A stretch of 64,000 bases of DNA, taken from assembly GCA_914767715.1 (NCBI GenBank), contig OU612069.1, forward strand, positions 15,313,387-15,377,386, in the 5' to 3' direction. The stretch is from Membranipora membranacea (taxonomy: Eukaryota > Bryozoa > Gymnolaemata > Cheilostomatida > Membraniporidae). Position numbers and translations under genes: made by a program. A model generated the notes under the pieces. It worked only from the letters and a program-made list of their open reading frames with translations. It ran no database searches and was not told the DNA's origin. This document shows, in pieces, positions 12,012 to 24,130 of this stretch. Numbering within the stretch: position 1 is the first letter of the stretch; each line of letters starts with the position of its first letter.

Positions 12012-15000
12012 TAAAACTTAAAAATTGTTTGAGATATGGTCATTTCAAATATGAATTGAGTTGTCCCGACAGCGAATTACAAATGCGTTTTCACTTGCCG
12101 ATCTTTGAATATAATTAATTTTCCGAATGTAGATTTAGAATAAATTACTTGCTGCCACCCTTATTAACATGGTTAAGTATAATATTGTCTCTGCTTAACT
12201 TTAGATATGATATTTTTAATTTCCTTCACTAGTCAATGAATGATGATTATTGGAACGGTTTTTTGAAGATTAAGATTATTGTCTGATGTCACCTTGTTTC
12301 TAATTTAAAGAAAAAATTGTGCATAAGAAAGTATAGTAACCTACTGTCATTATAAGAGCTTCAAAAGGTAAAACAAAATTTGTGGTCGGACAAGGCAGTC
12401 CTACATCAAAATTCAAAATCCCAAAAGAATAATCTTTGGAGTAGCACCGCTGAGATATGACCAAATTATTCTTGTGTCGATGTTCATTGAATCGTCTTGA
12501 AAGTTAAAATGCACAAGGATGCCCAAGGCCAGCAGTTTCGTAACAACTTGATAGAGCACTGTCCCAAAAGGCCACTGAGCTACATTAAGAAATGCTACAA
12601 ATATTACACAAGCAAGCAAACCGTCTCCAGGTTTGCTGACACGGCAATCTCTTACATAGGGTATGAAACGAATGAACTGCAAGAGATGCGTCTTTGGTTG
12701 TCAGCCTTAACTTTTTGAGAGGCCAAGTGTACATTCTTCGTTGTCAACAAAATGAAAGTGAGTTGACAAATTTTCCAAGTGTCTATTAGTATGACTGAGG
12801 TTCAACAGAGAAACCAGATAGACGTGTGATCCTCATTTACAAGCACAGTCTGATCAGGATCATCTAGCTATTGAGGCACAATACAACAACAGCTGCCAGT
12901 AATACATAATGAAAAGAGTCTCACACCAGACTGCCTAGATCAGATAGTATTTTGTAAGTCAAGTAACCTATTCCTAAACCAGTTTTTATATGGCAGTAAG
13001 ATCTCACTAGAGCCAGGCATTCAAAAAGCAAGCGATTTATAATCAGGTTTCTCCAGCGAACCAACAACACCCCTATCCTGTAAGTGAACATATTCTAATA
13101 CATGCCTCAAAGATGTGGTATGTTTGTTTTCAACTTCATCAACAAATTAAAAATTTTGAAATGATAATGTATTTGGGTGCGGCAGAGATGAGGCCAACAT
13201 GCGCAATCAGCGTGTTAAGGTTTTTTGTTTTTTGAGGTACCAGTCCATACACCATACGAGATGCGGCAAAAATATGTGATGAAAAAAGTCAGCACCTCAA
13301 AACAGGAATTAGCACCTGAGTGCCAAAGGTGGCCTGAGTCTTTTTGTATTCCAGGTTGTTGGACAGTCTGTTCCACAGGGCCGACATTTGATAGGAGGCA
13401 CACGGGTGACGGTTTGCTAATGAAGTTAGATTAAAAGAGTAAAATGTGCTCTGTGAGCAGATTAAAGTTTCAATTTATAATTTTCGATTTCTTAAAAGGG
13501 TTTGGGATGAAGTTAATCTTTCTGATTTTTAAATAGTTATAATAACTTGTGCTGGCTGTATCTGCGTTGCCTGACATCTCAATAAGTTCCATATAATCCA
13601 AAAACCATCACAGTTTCACACATTCCAAAGGCTGATAAAAAATCATGATACAGTTTAGCATTAACACACATGGTTTTTGGCTAATTTTGAAAACAGCATA
13701 ATTGTTATTCCGATTTTATCCCATCATTCTGTTACAGATAAAAGGGGCAGTGTAAATTCGAATTTAAGATAAATGGAGATAAAGTCGGACCCAGAACTTT
13801 TAAATAACTGAGGAACCCAATCGTTTATAGTACCTGCCTCAGAACATATTCTTATTGATCACCTAAATCTTTCTGTAATATGCAAGGCAGGACCTGAAGT
13901 GCTCAATTGAACATGGTTTAAACACATATGGGATAATTCTAAGAACTGGACATGTCGGTGGAGGGTATGAAAACTCTGAGTTTCATTCACTCATGGCTGT
14001 CAAAACTTTGTGAGCTAGCAATGAAAGTGCCTTATTGGTTGATATATTATTCCCTTAACTGCAGTACACCATCATTTGAATTCAAAAGTTGAGTCGCAAA
14101 GAGTGGGGACTTATCTGCTGATGCAGCTTTGAAATAGGTCCCGAACAAGCTAACCATGTCATAGCTGCACTCATTGGCGATGCCAAAAAAGACGCTCTGC
14201 CGGCGTGAAAGGCTGCTCGATCTCCCAAGAACGGGCGGTCTTGATGGAGCTCATGTAAATTGCTAAAACTATGGCAAGACAAGCTTTTCTGGCAGAAGCA
14301 GCGAACAAATGCAAAGCAAAGAAGTCTTCAATCATCTAATAACATGGCAGACGAGATACTATGCAATGCTGTTGCTTGGGTGCTTGAGTAAAGGTTGCCC
14401 TTCATGTGAAATCCTTGGGTGGGGGAGGGATAGCAAGGAGGTTAAAACTTGTGCCAGGTGGTTTGTTATATTTCACACAAGTTTCTTCATCACAAATAGG
14501 CTGAACAAATTGGTTGTCGCTTACATTTTCTTTTGCTCATATGATGCGCAAACACAAAGGTAGGTGCCATCGCTATTTTTTCTGGTTCAATGAGGCCTAT
14601 TTCCACATAAATCACGACGACTGTCGGCTCCGGAATTGAACAAAGTCCACAAAGATCGCCTACCTGCTCAAATGTTAAAAATGTGCGGCATATTTTGAAG
14701 CACAGCAGCAACCTTATGAACCCATTGCCTAACGATTTCATACTTTCTAGAACAACTGGAGAAAAATGTGTGTTGATCAGTAGTTCTATTAATTGAATAT
14801 GGTTGCATTGAATACAGAGGGATCTGTGAGCAAAACACTGGGAGCACAGCATCCCCCCTCCCCTCAATTAAAGTTATTAATTATTCTCAGGTTCTCTAGT
14901 GTGCAAGCAACAAGCTCACTCGAACTCCGGCAGCTCATGTGATCCGGCCTCTTTTTCTCAACCATCCCTTATTTTGATTCCAACAAATGTAATCTAGCAA

Positions 15001-16220
15001 CAATTATCTGCATCATACTTATGACATGAGCATCAAGGACACATTTCACTGCGGAGTTTTAAACATTGTTGATGTGAGGGTGTCTTATCAACGCAAAGCT
15101 CACAAGGCAGGGACTTAGGAAAAGTCACACATCTTGTTCTACATGAATATTTTACCACTTATCGCTATGTGCGTCAATCAACTGATAAGAACACCAGGTT
15201 GACCCTTTCACTTGTTTTTATTGGAAGCTGTTGACATGAGTATCTCTTATCAATGTCAATATTGCAAGGTCAGTAAAACAGACAAAATGCCGTCTCATGG
15301 TCCACAATTCAAAATATATAACCAGTTCGCTTGCGTCACATATCTGATAAGAGGACAAAATAAACCATTCACTGCCCGTAGCCAAATATAAATAGTTGAT
15401 GTGACTGTGTCTTATTGGTCGAAGTATTTGATACATGGTAACAAACACTGTGTGTCCAATGCTAAGCTTCTTTCTCTACTTTATTATGATTTGAAGTACA
15501 TTATTCTCTTTGTTTGTGTGATGGTATGACAGTGAGAAACCCTTGTCATGCGGCCGCAAAAAGTAGCCCGGAGACAAGGTTACAGTTGATGTAGGCTCAT
15601 GTCTCCGTGACAAAGAACAATAACGTATTTCAGGAAATATTTGGCAAATATGTTGAGTTATATGTCCGAAAAGGTTAAAGAGCATCATGGTCCAGGGTGT
15701 TCAAGTATGCAATGATTAGAAATTGATGGTACTGGTACAGGTCCAACGTTCAGGTCATAAAACAGCCCCTGGAAATTTCTGTAGTTTCCAGAAAGCCTTG
15801 AGGAAAATGAATATTGATCAGAAGTTTTTATTGAAAGGATAAATGATAAAAATCAAAACCCGAAGTCTCGCCTGCAACACTTGATTCATTGCCGAGGAGA
15901 AAGATCAAAGGTAGGTCATAATATAAAACATAACTTTGCAATAGAATTGTGAAATGAAATCCACAATATCATGTGTGACAATGGAGAACCATGGATGAGG
16001 TTAAGGAAGCAAGGACACAGCACAGCCCCCCCCCCCCCCTTCTTCCTCAGAAACCAAACTTTCAATCAATATAATCATGATATATGATAAGTCATCACCT
16101 TTAATTTGAACTTAAACTTAAATTTAGTCATTTTTCTCAGGGTTGAAATTAACACTAAATTAAATTTCTTGACACATTTTTAGCATGCTTTAGGCAATGC
16201 GTTCTGGGATTAAATGTGAC
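12012..16220. other. Intergenic stretch without recognisable gene
   Basis: Begins at the duplication breakpoint of copy A and ends at the 3' end of the NHL gene. Open frames here are short, lack family motifs and are not joined by splice signals. It holds the tandem repeat at 15048-15445 and a poly-C tract near 16027-16039. Nothing else is supported. Confidence 0.6.
15048..15445. repeat. ~165-bp tandem repeat, about 2.5 units
   Basis: The motif gttgaYRtgaNNNtNtcttat recurs at about 15066, 15230 and 15395, and gcgtcaNNNNNctgataaga at about 15171 and 15333, giving a period near 164 bp. One further unit with the same internal spacing lies at about 21440-21530, upstream of the NHL gene, so the unit is also dispersed. 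Confidence 0.65.
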
Positions 16221-16226
16221 TTTATT
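16221..16226 (-). terminator. Probable poly(A) signal of the NHL gene
   Basis: An AATAAA hexamer on the minus strand overlaps the TAA stop codon (16225-16227). Its position suggests an exceptionally short 3' UTR, or that another signal further on is used. Confidence 0.4.
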
Positions 16227-19200
16227 AGACACAGGAATCTGTTTTCTCGTCGTAGCTCTTATTATGAAGACATGAAGAAGTCAGCACCAGCTCAGCATAA
16301 GCGCCATTCTTAAACTTTGTTGGGTAAACCAGTCTAAAAGATCCGAAAAACGAAAAAAAAAAAAGAGCTCAGTTAAACCTAAATTCAGCATAACAATTAG
16401 ACAGAATATCAGGATCTTATTAGCAAACCTTTTTGTGAGGCAGACAGAACGTTTTCAAATTAAGTTTCATAAATGAGAATCACTTACGGAGGCATCCTAC
16501 TGATGACGACAATGCTCAGAGTTCGTTCAATGAGCCTGTCTGTCAGCTTCTTCATCAGCCATTCTGGTACTTCTGTCACCGTACCATCAAATGTGACATC
16601 AGTTGACCAGGTTACTGTCAGAGTATCATTGTCACAGCTCAGCTTAGCCTGAGAACCAACCTTAGGGCTGCAGTCTACAAAACATTCATTACACTTTAGA
16701 GATGGCATTGTATCTATAAATCTTTTTAAAAAAATTTACCCTGTTTTTGAATGAATAACATATGTATCCAGTGCCGTTGGGTGGAACTACTTTATGTAAC
16801 ATTTAGCAGTTGGCACATTTCTCCTTAATGAACCAGTACGATCAAAATCTGACCATCCGAGTGGCGCACTTCTCGTGGATTAGGTCAACTGCAATAATGT
16901 CTAGGCAATGGTTCTGCTTAACCTCAATCCTAGCACAACCTCGGAAAGATTTTAGCCTATATTAGCGAGGCACTATTGATATGCCGTCTCAAATTATTTG
17001 TCTTACATATAGGTTTAAATATAGAGGATTGAATTTTATTAAATCAATATTACTAGGGGAAAATCTGTAGAATAAAGCACTTACAGTGTTGACATATTTC
17101 CTTTATCTGGTTGACATTTACATTAGCTACGCTTGTTAGAGTGGATAGAGCAACCTTATCCGTCAGTACTGTACACTTAACATCACCATACCTAGCAACG
17201 ATATCTACTTCTCTCACCAACAGGTAATCTACAAAATTGATAACTCATAGTTAATACTTTGAGTGTGACTCTAGGTGTTATATGTGGTCTGTGAAATTTA
17301 TATTTGGTATCGGCTATCTTTCCAGTAAAATTACACTCCCTTTCACTCCACACATGATTCAAATCTGTAGTTCTTACCTTTAATTTCTACTTTAAAAGAG
17401 CAGTTTGTACTTTTCCCTCTTACACGGTTGTTGTAGACCCCCATAGGTAGTTCTAGTGTATGAGTAGTTCCGTCTAGTGTGACGTCAAGGGTTGCCAACC
17501 CAGTAGAGGCTGAGACAAGTCCTTTCACTACTTCTCTACACTCTGGGTTAGATATTGTACCTGATGAGACAGTCATGGTTGCCATTATAGAAAAGCTACA
17601 CCAGTTGGTGATTAAAATGTGACAACTAGCAGATAGCTGTGTGGTCAAATGATCTAGAATAATCAGACAGAAAATCTCCCGAAAATTTTGACAACTTGCA
17701 ATATGAGACTTATATCAAACTTATAGCTGAGATTATATCTGAGATTATATCATGATATTGACAGATTATTCGAGCAGAAATAATATACTAGTTTGCAATG
17801 AAGCGGAATTCCAGTGCTTATGTATACCAAGGGTAATGTTCCTGGATGACCAGGCCTAGGTTTAAAGTACTACAATGTATGAAAAGTTGTATAGATGACA
17901 CACAAGGGTTAAAAACCTTAGGATGTTTTATAACGATATTATCTGTTTTTTACTCACCGTTATTTATGACTGAGATAGTTGTTGTACAGTTGTCTCTGTA
18001 AATCACATGTCTACCCACTGCTAATCCTATCTGTTGGTCAGGAGTAATATCAACCAATGCTCTCTCCTCATCAGATGTTACAAAGAAAGTCATGTTTCTG
18101 TCCTGACAAGGCCTTCTGCTGGTAGTTTTTGATGCCATAGTTGTTGTTGTTGGAGTTGTTGGGATGGTAGTTCTAGCTACAAGTCGAGGAAAATGTCCAT
18201 GGTCTACATGACAATATATTGATGAAATTTAATGTGTCAGGTAGGAAAGACACATTCAGGAAAGTGCAGGATAGGTGATGAAGTACTAATAATATCTTGT
18301 TGAAATACACTTAGGCAAGTTTGGGATGGGACCCTAGTTTCTTGTTAACTTAATAGGATATTGATTACCATAACAATGTGAATCCGTGTCCTAGCGCTGT
18401 ACATCAAGAATAACCGTGAAATTATTGCAAGGGATATGAAATTAGTGTTAAACTATTTACTTTTATACTCACCATTATTTATGACTGAGATAGTTGTTGT
18501 ACAGTTGTCTCTATAAATCACATGTCTACCCACTGAAAATCCAATCTGTTGGTCAGGAGTAATATCAACCAATGCTCTCTCCTCATCGGATGTTACAAAG
18601 AAAGTCATGTTTCTGTCCTGACAAGGCCTTCTGCTGGTAGTTTTTGATGCCATAGTTGTTGTTGGGGGAGTTGTTGGGAAGGTAGTTCTAGCTACAAGTC
18701 GCAGAAAATGTCCATTGTCTACATGACAATATATTGATGCATTTTAATGTGTCAGGTAGGAAATACACATTCATACAAGTGCAGGATGGGTGATGAACGA
18801 CTAGTGATTCTGGTTGAAAGATATTAACGCAAGTTTGGGATGGGATCCTAGTCTCTTGTTAAACAAATAGGATATTGGAGACCACAACAATGCGGAACCA
18901 AGTCTAAGGTCTGTACATAAAAAACAACCGAGACATTATTGCGGGGTACGTAAGATTATTAAACTATCTACTTTTATACTCACCTTTATTTATGACCATA
19001 ACATTTATTAAGCAATGGTTTTTATAAATCACATGACTTCCAACAGCAAGTCTAGTCTTTTCACCAGGAATTATCTCCACTATTGCTCTTTCATCATCAG
19101 CTGTCACATACAGTGTCATGTCTTCCTCCTGACAAGGCACTTAGGAAAATGTAAAATGAATAGTGTATTAATGACAAGGAAATAATATACCTCATCCACT

Positions 19201-19731
19201 TAAGACTGCACCATAAGCGTCAACAATGTCAGTCACATCAGGTAGCAAGGGGGGCCCAGTCCTGTTCTTCTTTTTAGTTTAATTTTGTTTAGTTACGTTG
19301 GAGTTGTTTCTTCATGTGAGCGAAGCAACGTATCATTTAACAAGAATCAAACTGACATTTTATCTATGATGCGGTATATCATTCAGACATAGGTGCAATG
19401 TTAGAATTGACAAGTAGTAATGAACAGTTATGCCACTAAGATCAATATGAGTCAACAGGAAAAGACAGCATTTATGATACTGTATACTCACATTTAAACT
19501 GCTGGATTCTGCCGTGTTGTCCAATGTACAGAGAGTGATTAGTGATAAGTAGAGAATAAGTCTCATTCCGACATTCTGTGCAGAGATCCAGTGTGGTCAC
19601 TCTGTCTGCGTTGATGTCTACTAGGCGGGGGTTGTTATTGTACCTCTCAGCTACGAGTAGTGTCTGATTACCTATGAACACGAGGTCTTTTAGTTCGGAG
19701 AATCGAGAGTTTAGGAGTGAGCTGTCTGTGT

Positions 19732-19763
<32 letters not shown>

Positions 19764-21285
19764 ATCAGTGTGACTCTCTTCTCTTTATATGTGATACTGT
19801 AGAGAGCCTGCCCTTGTGTTATGACATACAGGTTCCCGTTGTCGTGCTGTGTCAGCTGTTCGATATACAAGAGAATGTTAGCCTTGACAAAAGTACCGAC
19901 ACGTCCATTGGATATATCCACTGTCCTCACAACACCTTTATACTTCTCAGTGACAAGAAGCTGCCCGTCATCATACTTGTCTCTTATTACATGCCGGGGA
20001 CGGTTGAACAGACCGGGTTGACCTTCTGAGTCTCCTGCTGACTCACACTGTCCAGAGAACACTGAGGTGAGACCTGTGTGACGGGCGATCACTCTCAGAC
20101 AGTGATTATGATAGTCAGCTACGACCACACGCTCATCTGTGATCTGTGTGAATCCATATATAATGTTGAACAGAGCTTCAGATCCATTCCTCTCTCTGTA
20201 TCCATTCTCATGACCTCTCCCGGCAATGATGGTAGAGGTCGTACCATCGCTAGACTTCAGTGATGCAAGCTCCATGTAGATCACATTGCTTGGTATGAAG
20301 AGATCGATTTCCATGTGCCAAACAACCCATTTGGTGGTGGCGAAGTTTGTAGCTGTAGATCTCTCTAACCTGTAAGATTGATATTATAACGTAACTGGAC
20401 AATTTTGTTAAATTTAATCTCCTTTTTTCAGTAAATTATTGAACAGGAAAATTACAGATATTGTGAAGGAAATGTTTTAAAATTCTAATTCAAAAGAAAG
20501 GTGTTTCCGCATGTGCTAATTTTAAAAACAGTTGTCTTTAAATTTATGGATTACAGTATTTCTGTATTTGATGATTCAGTTGTCGTGTATTAATAAACTG
20601 GTGAAACACATATCACAAAAAAGTGCATCTTTCACACATTGATTACCAATGACGGAATGGAACTATTTCCAAACAATCGAATTGAATAAACGCATGCATC
20701 AAACATACAAAAAAGTTTCCGATTCAATGAATTACAAAAAAAAACTAGCAGTTCAAACCAAAAGTAATAAAGTATCACAACTCACAAGGAGTTCCGTTTT
20801 CGAACCGATACTTTCATTTTATGACTAGTTTACTCAGCATGCCCTACCCTGAAAATTATATCTTTAAATTAGAGCTTTCTGGAGTGGAATTTTCAAGGCT
20901 TTTAAACTACTATTCATTCAGACCTGACACTGGCGGAAAGTAACTCACCGATCAACTAGAGACTGCGTATCCTGATCCATACACCACACAGTATTCAGAG
21001 TCACACACCATAACACCTGTCAAAACGTTATCCTTGAATTAATTTGTTACATGAGAAAGTACCAAGGTACTTTAGTTTGGGAGAGAGGAGAATTCCCATA
21101 GAAAGGGAAAACCGATCCGCTATTGACACCCATTGCGCCTTAATCGAATTAGATTCATGTCAGAGCTAAAGCAAATCATTCTCAAAATCTCAATTACTAC
21201 AATTATAACCTTTCAATTTCTATGCTTTCAATGGAATCACAATCCTCTTTGTACTTACAAGTGAAAGTGCAAGTCTCAGCTCCAT
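16225..21285 (-). CDS. Secreted NHL beta-propeller protein with HYR-like repeats
   Basis: Ten exons: 21259-21285, 20949-21016, 19492-20369, 18984-19139, 18473-18691, 17958-18176, 17378-17560, 17085-17228, 16488-16674, 16225-16333. They sum to 2190 bp, 729 residues plus stop, with all phases compatible. Exon 1 gives MELRLALSL and exon 2 continues hydrophobic (VLWCVTLNTVWC), a signal peptide. Exon 3 (about 290 residues) is an NHL-type propeller: repeated GFTQI..ERVVVADYHNHCLRVI, LLVTEKYKGVVRTVD and LLVAERYNNNPRLVDI blades, with an internal SG dipeptide run. Exons 4-6 each encode a small module with pattern PC..(N/D)MT..VT.DE..A.V.I.P, VG.HVIY..(N/H)C, resembling a compact HYR domain; exons 7-8 look like divergent relatives. 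Thr/Pro-rich linkers precede the modules of exons 5 and 6. Exons 9-10 contain paired cysteines and no membrane segment. I do not recognise a named family; the role is presumably extracellular binding. It lies between the two SVEP1-like copies, same strand. Confidence 0.8.
17958..18983 (-). repeat. Tandem exon+intron duplication, period ~515 bp
   Basis: Exons at 17958-18176 and 18473-18691 are both 219 bp and nearly identical, starting exactly 515 bp apart. The introns before each (18177-18472 and 18692-18983) also match closely, for example tgtctacatgacaatatatt. The next exon up (18984-19139) is an older, diverged copy at about 511-bp spacing. The unit has therefore been amplified at least twice, the last time recently. 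Confidence 0.9.
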
Positions 21286-23390
21286 GATTCTTAACAGGCC
21301 AAAAATATTGCTGGTACTATAATTATAGTATTTGCTCAACACCTCGATTCTCATCACAGTACAAAGGGCAAATAAAGCTTCAGCAAACATAAACTCACAG
21401 CATAGAAAATTGGCTAAATATAACCTGGTATCTTTTATGTGCGTCAAACTTCAGATAAGAGAGCCGAGTAAACCTTTTTCCCGTACGTTATACTTATTAC
21501 TGTTGACGTAAGAATATCTTATCAATAGGACGGTATGTGATTCAGGTGAGTTGTAAATAAGACATTGATACACATGAAATAAAGTTGTTCTTGAGTTGTC
21601 ATAGCTTGATTACTTTTATATGGTAGCTGGTAGGTACTGGTTTGTACCACGTGACCATGTTTATGTTATATTATTATGTTACCATCCAATGTCATGTTAC
21701 AATGCGAAGTTACCATGATAATGTTTTTCATGTATGCTAGTATATGTATGTATATATATATACTTAATATATATGTTTATATATATAAAGTGAGAGGTCA
21801 ACATCAAATATAAAATATTATTCTTAGATCAAAATATTGTAATGCATTGTAGATATCAGGCATTGTTGATGTGTTTGGGCATATCAGAATGAGATGAAAC
21901 CTATAATGGTACACATACCACTGATTGATTGATTGTTGAGTACTTTGTTATCAATCTAAATGCATTGAAAATTACAGAGTTTTTTACACCTAAAGAACTC
22001 ATTTTTTCTTGAGCAATGTGAAAAGGCTCAGTAATTTAATAACACAGGTTATAACTGGTAGAATTTACTAGCTCTCAACCTGGCCTCTGAGCCTTATATT
22101 TTGTAGTTATCTTATCTTATCTTAAGCATTATCCTGTACCATGGCGCAACTTATCGCGAGTTATGCAAATTTACTTATCTCGTTAGTTCGCGGGTTTTTC
22201 TCATCCCATTCATTCTTGACAACTGAGGAGACAAGTCTTCTTTTCACAATTCCCGCCCTAAAATACTACCTTATGTTTCTATATATCTCAGTGTGTGAAA
22301 AGTGACTTGGGTGCGTGTGTGGTTGGTGCTAAATTTTCCGCCTTTTCTAAAGTATCGAGGCCGAATTTCCTCCTATAAAGTTTTGGCCCTGCCCATGCTG
22401 TTCTCCAGCAACTTACTGTACTTACTTTAATGTTTATTTCTAACTTATTGAGGGTTAACCAGGAAATGGTGTATTAGTCGCCCCCCTCCTATAGGGGAAC
22501 CCCCAGCTATCTTGTTAATCATTGAGGTAAGAAAAAATGAATATTACTGATCTGATTTAAAATAATAGTACAACATAAAAAGTATTTAATGAAATTCAAA
22601 AAGAGGGAGATATCACTATCAGCATAGGGCATCATAAAGAGGGAGATCAATACAATCAGTATTAAGCATCAGTTTCACATGTCATATTCCCATATCAGAT
22701 GAAGTGACATCTGCTGGCTAGTACAGTGTTATTGCTGCTCAGTCTTGCTCTGCGAGGTCTGCATGGCTCATAGGTAATCTGCCAATACAAGTCCTCAGGA
22801 CATTCTAACCTTATTGGTAATGTTACATGAACAGTATGTATTTTTTGTAGGAACATGCACAGCCTAGGAGACAGCTAATTATTCAATTTTTCACTGTTTT
22901 TTATGGCTGTCCAAATGACGATATGTTTACTTTTCTAGTCCAACCTGCACAGTTTAGCTTGCACTCAAATCATTAAACTCACAATCAGCAAGTTACCCAT
23001 CCCTACTGCCATAATTATGGCAAATTTTCAAATTTGCACCATAAATTGATTCAATGACATGTCAGACATCTGGATTCAACCCTTTAGATGTTGACGTGCA
23101 TCTAATTTGAGTAGATAAGACATAATCCCTTCTCTGCCTACCACCCAGTCAGAAGGTTGCTCGTTTCTATCAGATAATTCCTTCGAAACGGTTCATACTA
23201 GATGCCATACACATTCACAAATAAATGTTATAAATGATGTTTATAGATATGGAAAAGAGGAAATAAAACTTTGGCTTAGAGTCGACAAAGAACGGGGATT
23301 CTCAGAGGCCAATGTTTTGTGTTAACTTTCCCTGGCCAAAGTCCACCCTCTGGTTGCACCTTCAGCACAATCCCTGGTTATGACAAAACA

Positions 23391-23600
23391 GAGGGTGGGC
23401 TGCCCCTAAAGAGGTACGCAAGTTGCCCGGAGTCCTCATACTGAGAGTGTGATACATCCTAGTAAACTAGAATGCATCCTAGAGGTGAGGCCATGGTGAA
23501 CATCCTAATCGTGAGTGTGCAGCAAGCTGTCAGAAACTGAAACAGGCACTAATCAGCCATTGGCCACGACACTTTGATCTTAGCCAATATGCCCATCGGT
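23391..23600 (-). mobile_element. SINE-like element with U2 snRNA-like head (copy 1)
   Basis: Shares about 200 bp with 51433-51640. Read on the minus strand the head contains TATTGGCTAAGATCAAAGTG, which resembles the conserved 5' region of U2 snRNA (GGCUAAGAUCAAGUGUAG). The remaining body (about 23400-23560) is not U2. This copy has lost the first U2-like bases. Confidence 0.6.
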
Positions 23601-24029
23601 GTAGATAGATGATACAACTCCGATTATGTGCTTGTCTTCTTAGGTCTTGAACAATATTTTTGTAGGTGACAAAATGTGTAATTTTAGTTTTAAAGTTTGT
23701 AGGAGCTGTTCTGAGGCCTTTTCTGGGAATTATTAGATAGGAAATAAGCACTAGCAAAAGATTTGCTTTATGCAAAGCGATAACAACTCGAGAAAATTTC
23801 ACATGCTCCTAAAGATAGATAATTTAAAAGTGTTATTACTGAAATTATCGTTTGAGAATTGATTAAGCGAACTTTTTCAAGAGCATAAATTTGACACCCA
23901 CGTTTACCTGACATGTATTAAAGTATAGTATAGTTGATACAACCAGGCTATGAAAACTGAGAGAAAATCTTAGATAATAGCGATGACGAATGATTCAAAG
24001 AATGGATGAGTGAACCTTTACTGCCACAA

Positions 24030-24130
24030 TGTTGCATGTGAAATAAATTGATGATGATAATTATGATTTCAGAATCATTTAAACAAGTTGTTTTCAGGAG
24101 AATAATTTTACCTGACTAGGAGCATTCTTA
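24030..24130 (-). repeat. Dispersed repeat shared with copy A intron
   Basis: The reverse complement matches 2920-3010 and 3260-3350 (shared segments such as gattctgaaatcataatt and aaaattattctc). Three copies in the window, two in copy A and one inverted here, indicate a mobile repeat of unknown class. Confidence 0.6.

Noticed and set aside
12413-12718. Overlapping open frames on both strands
   Set aside because: Neither has family motifs or codon bias clearly different from its surroundings, and the overlap on both strands suggests chance.
14490-14867. 125-codon minus-strand open frame
   Set aside because: No domain motif, no repeat or host gene similarity visible, and no supporting splice neighbours; length is compatible with chance.
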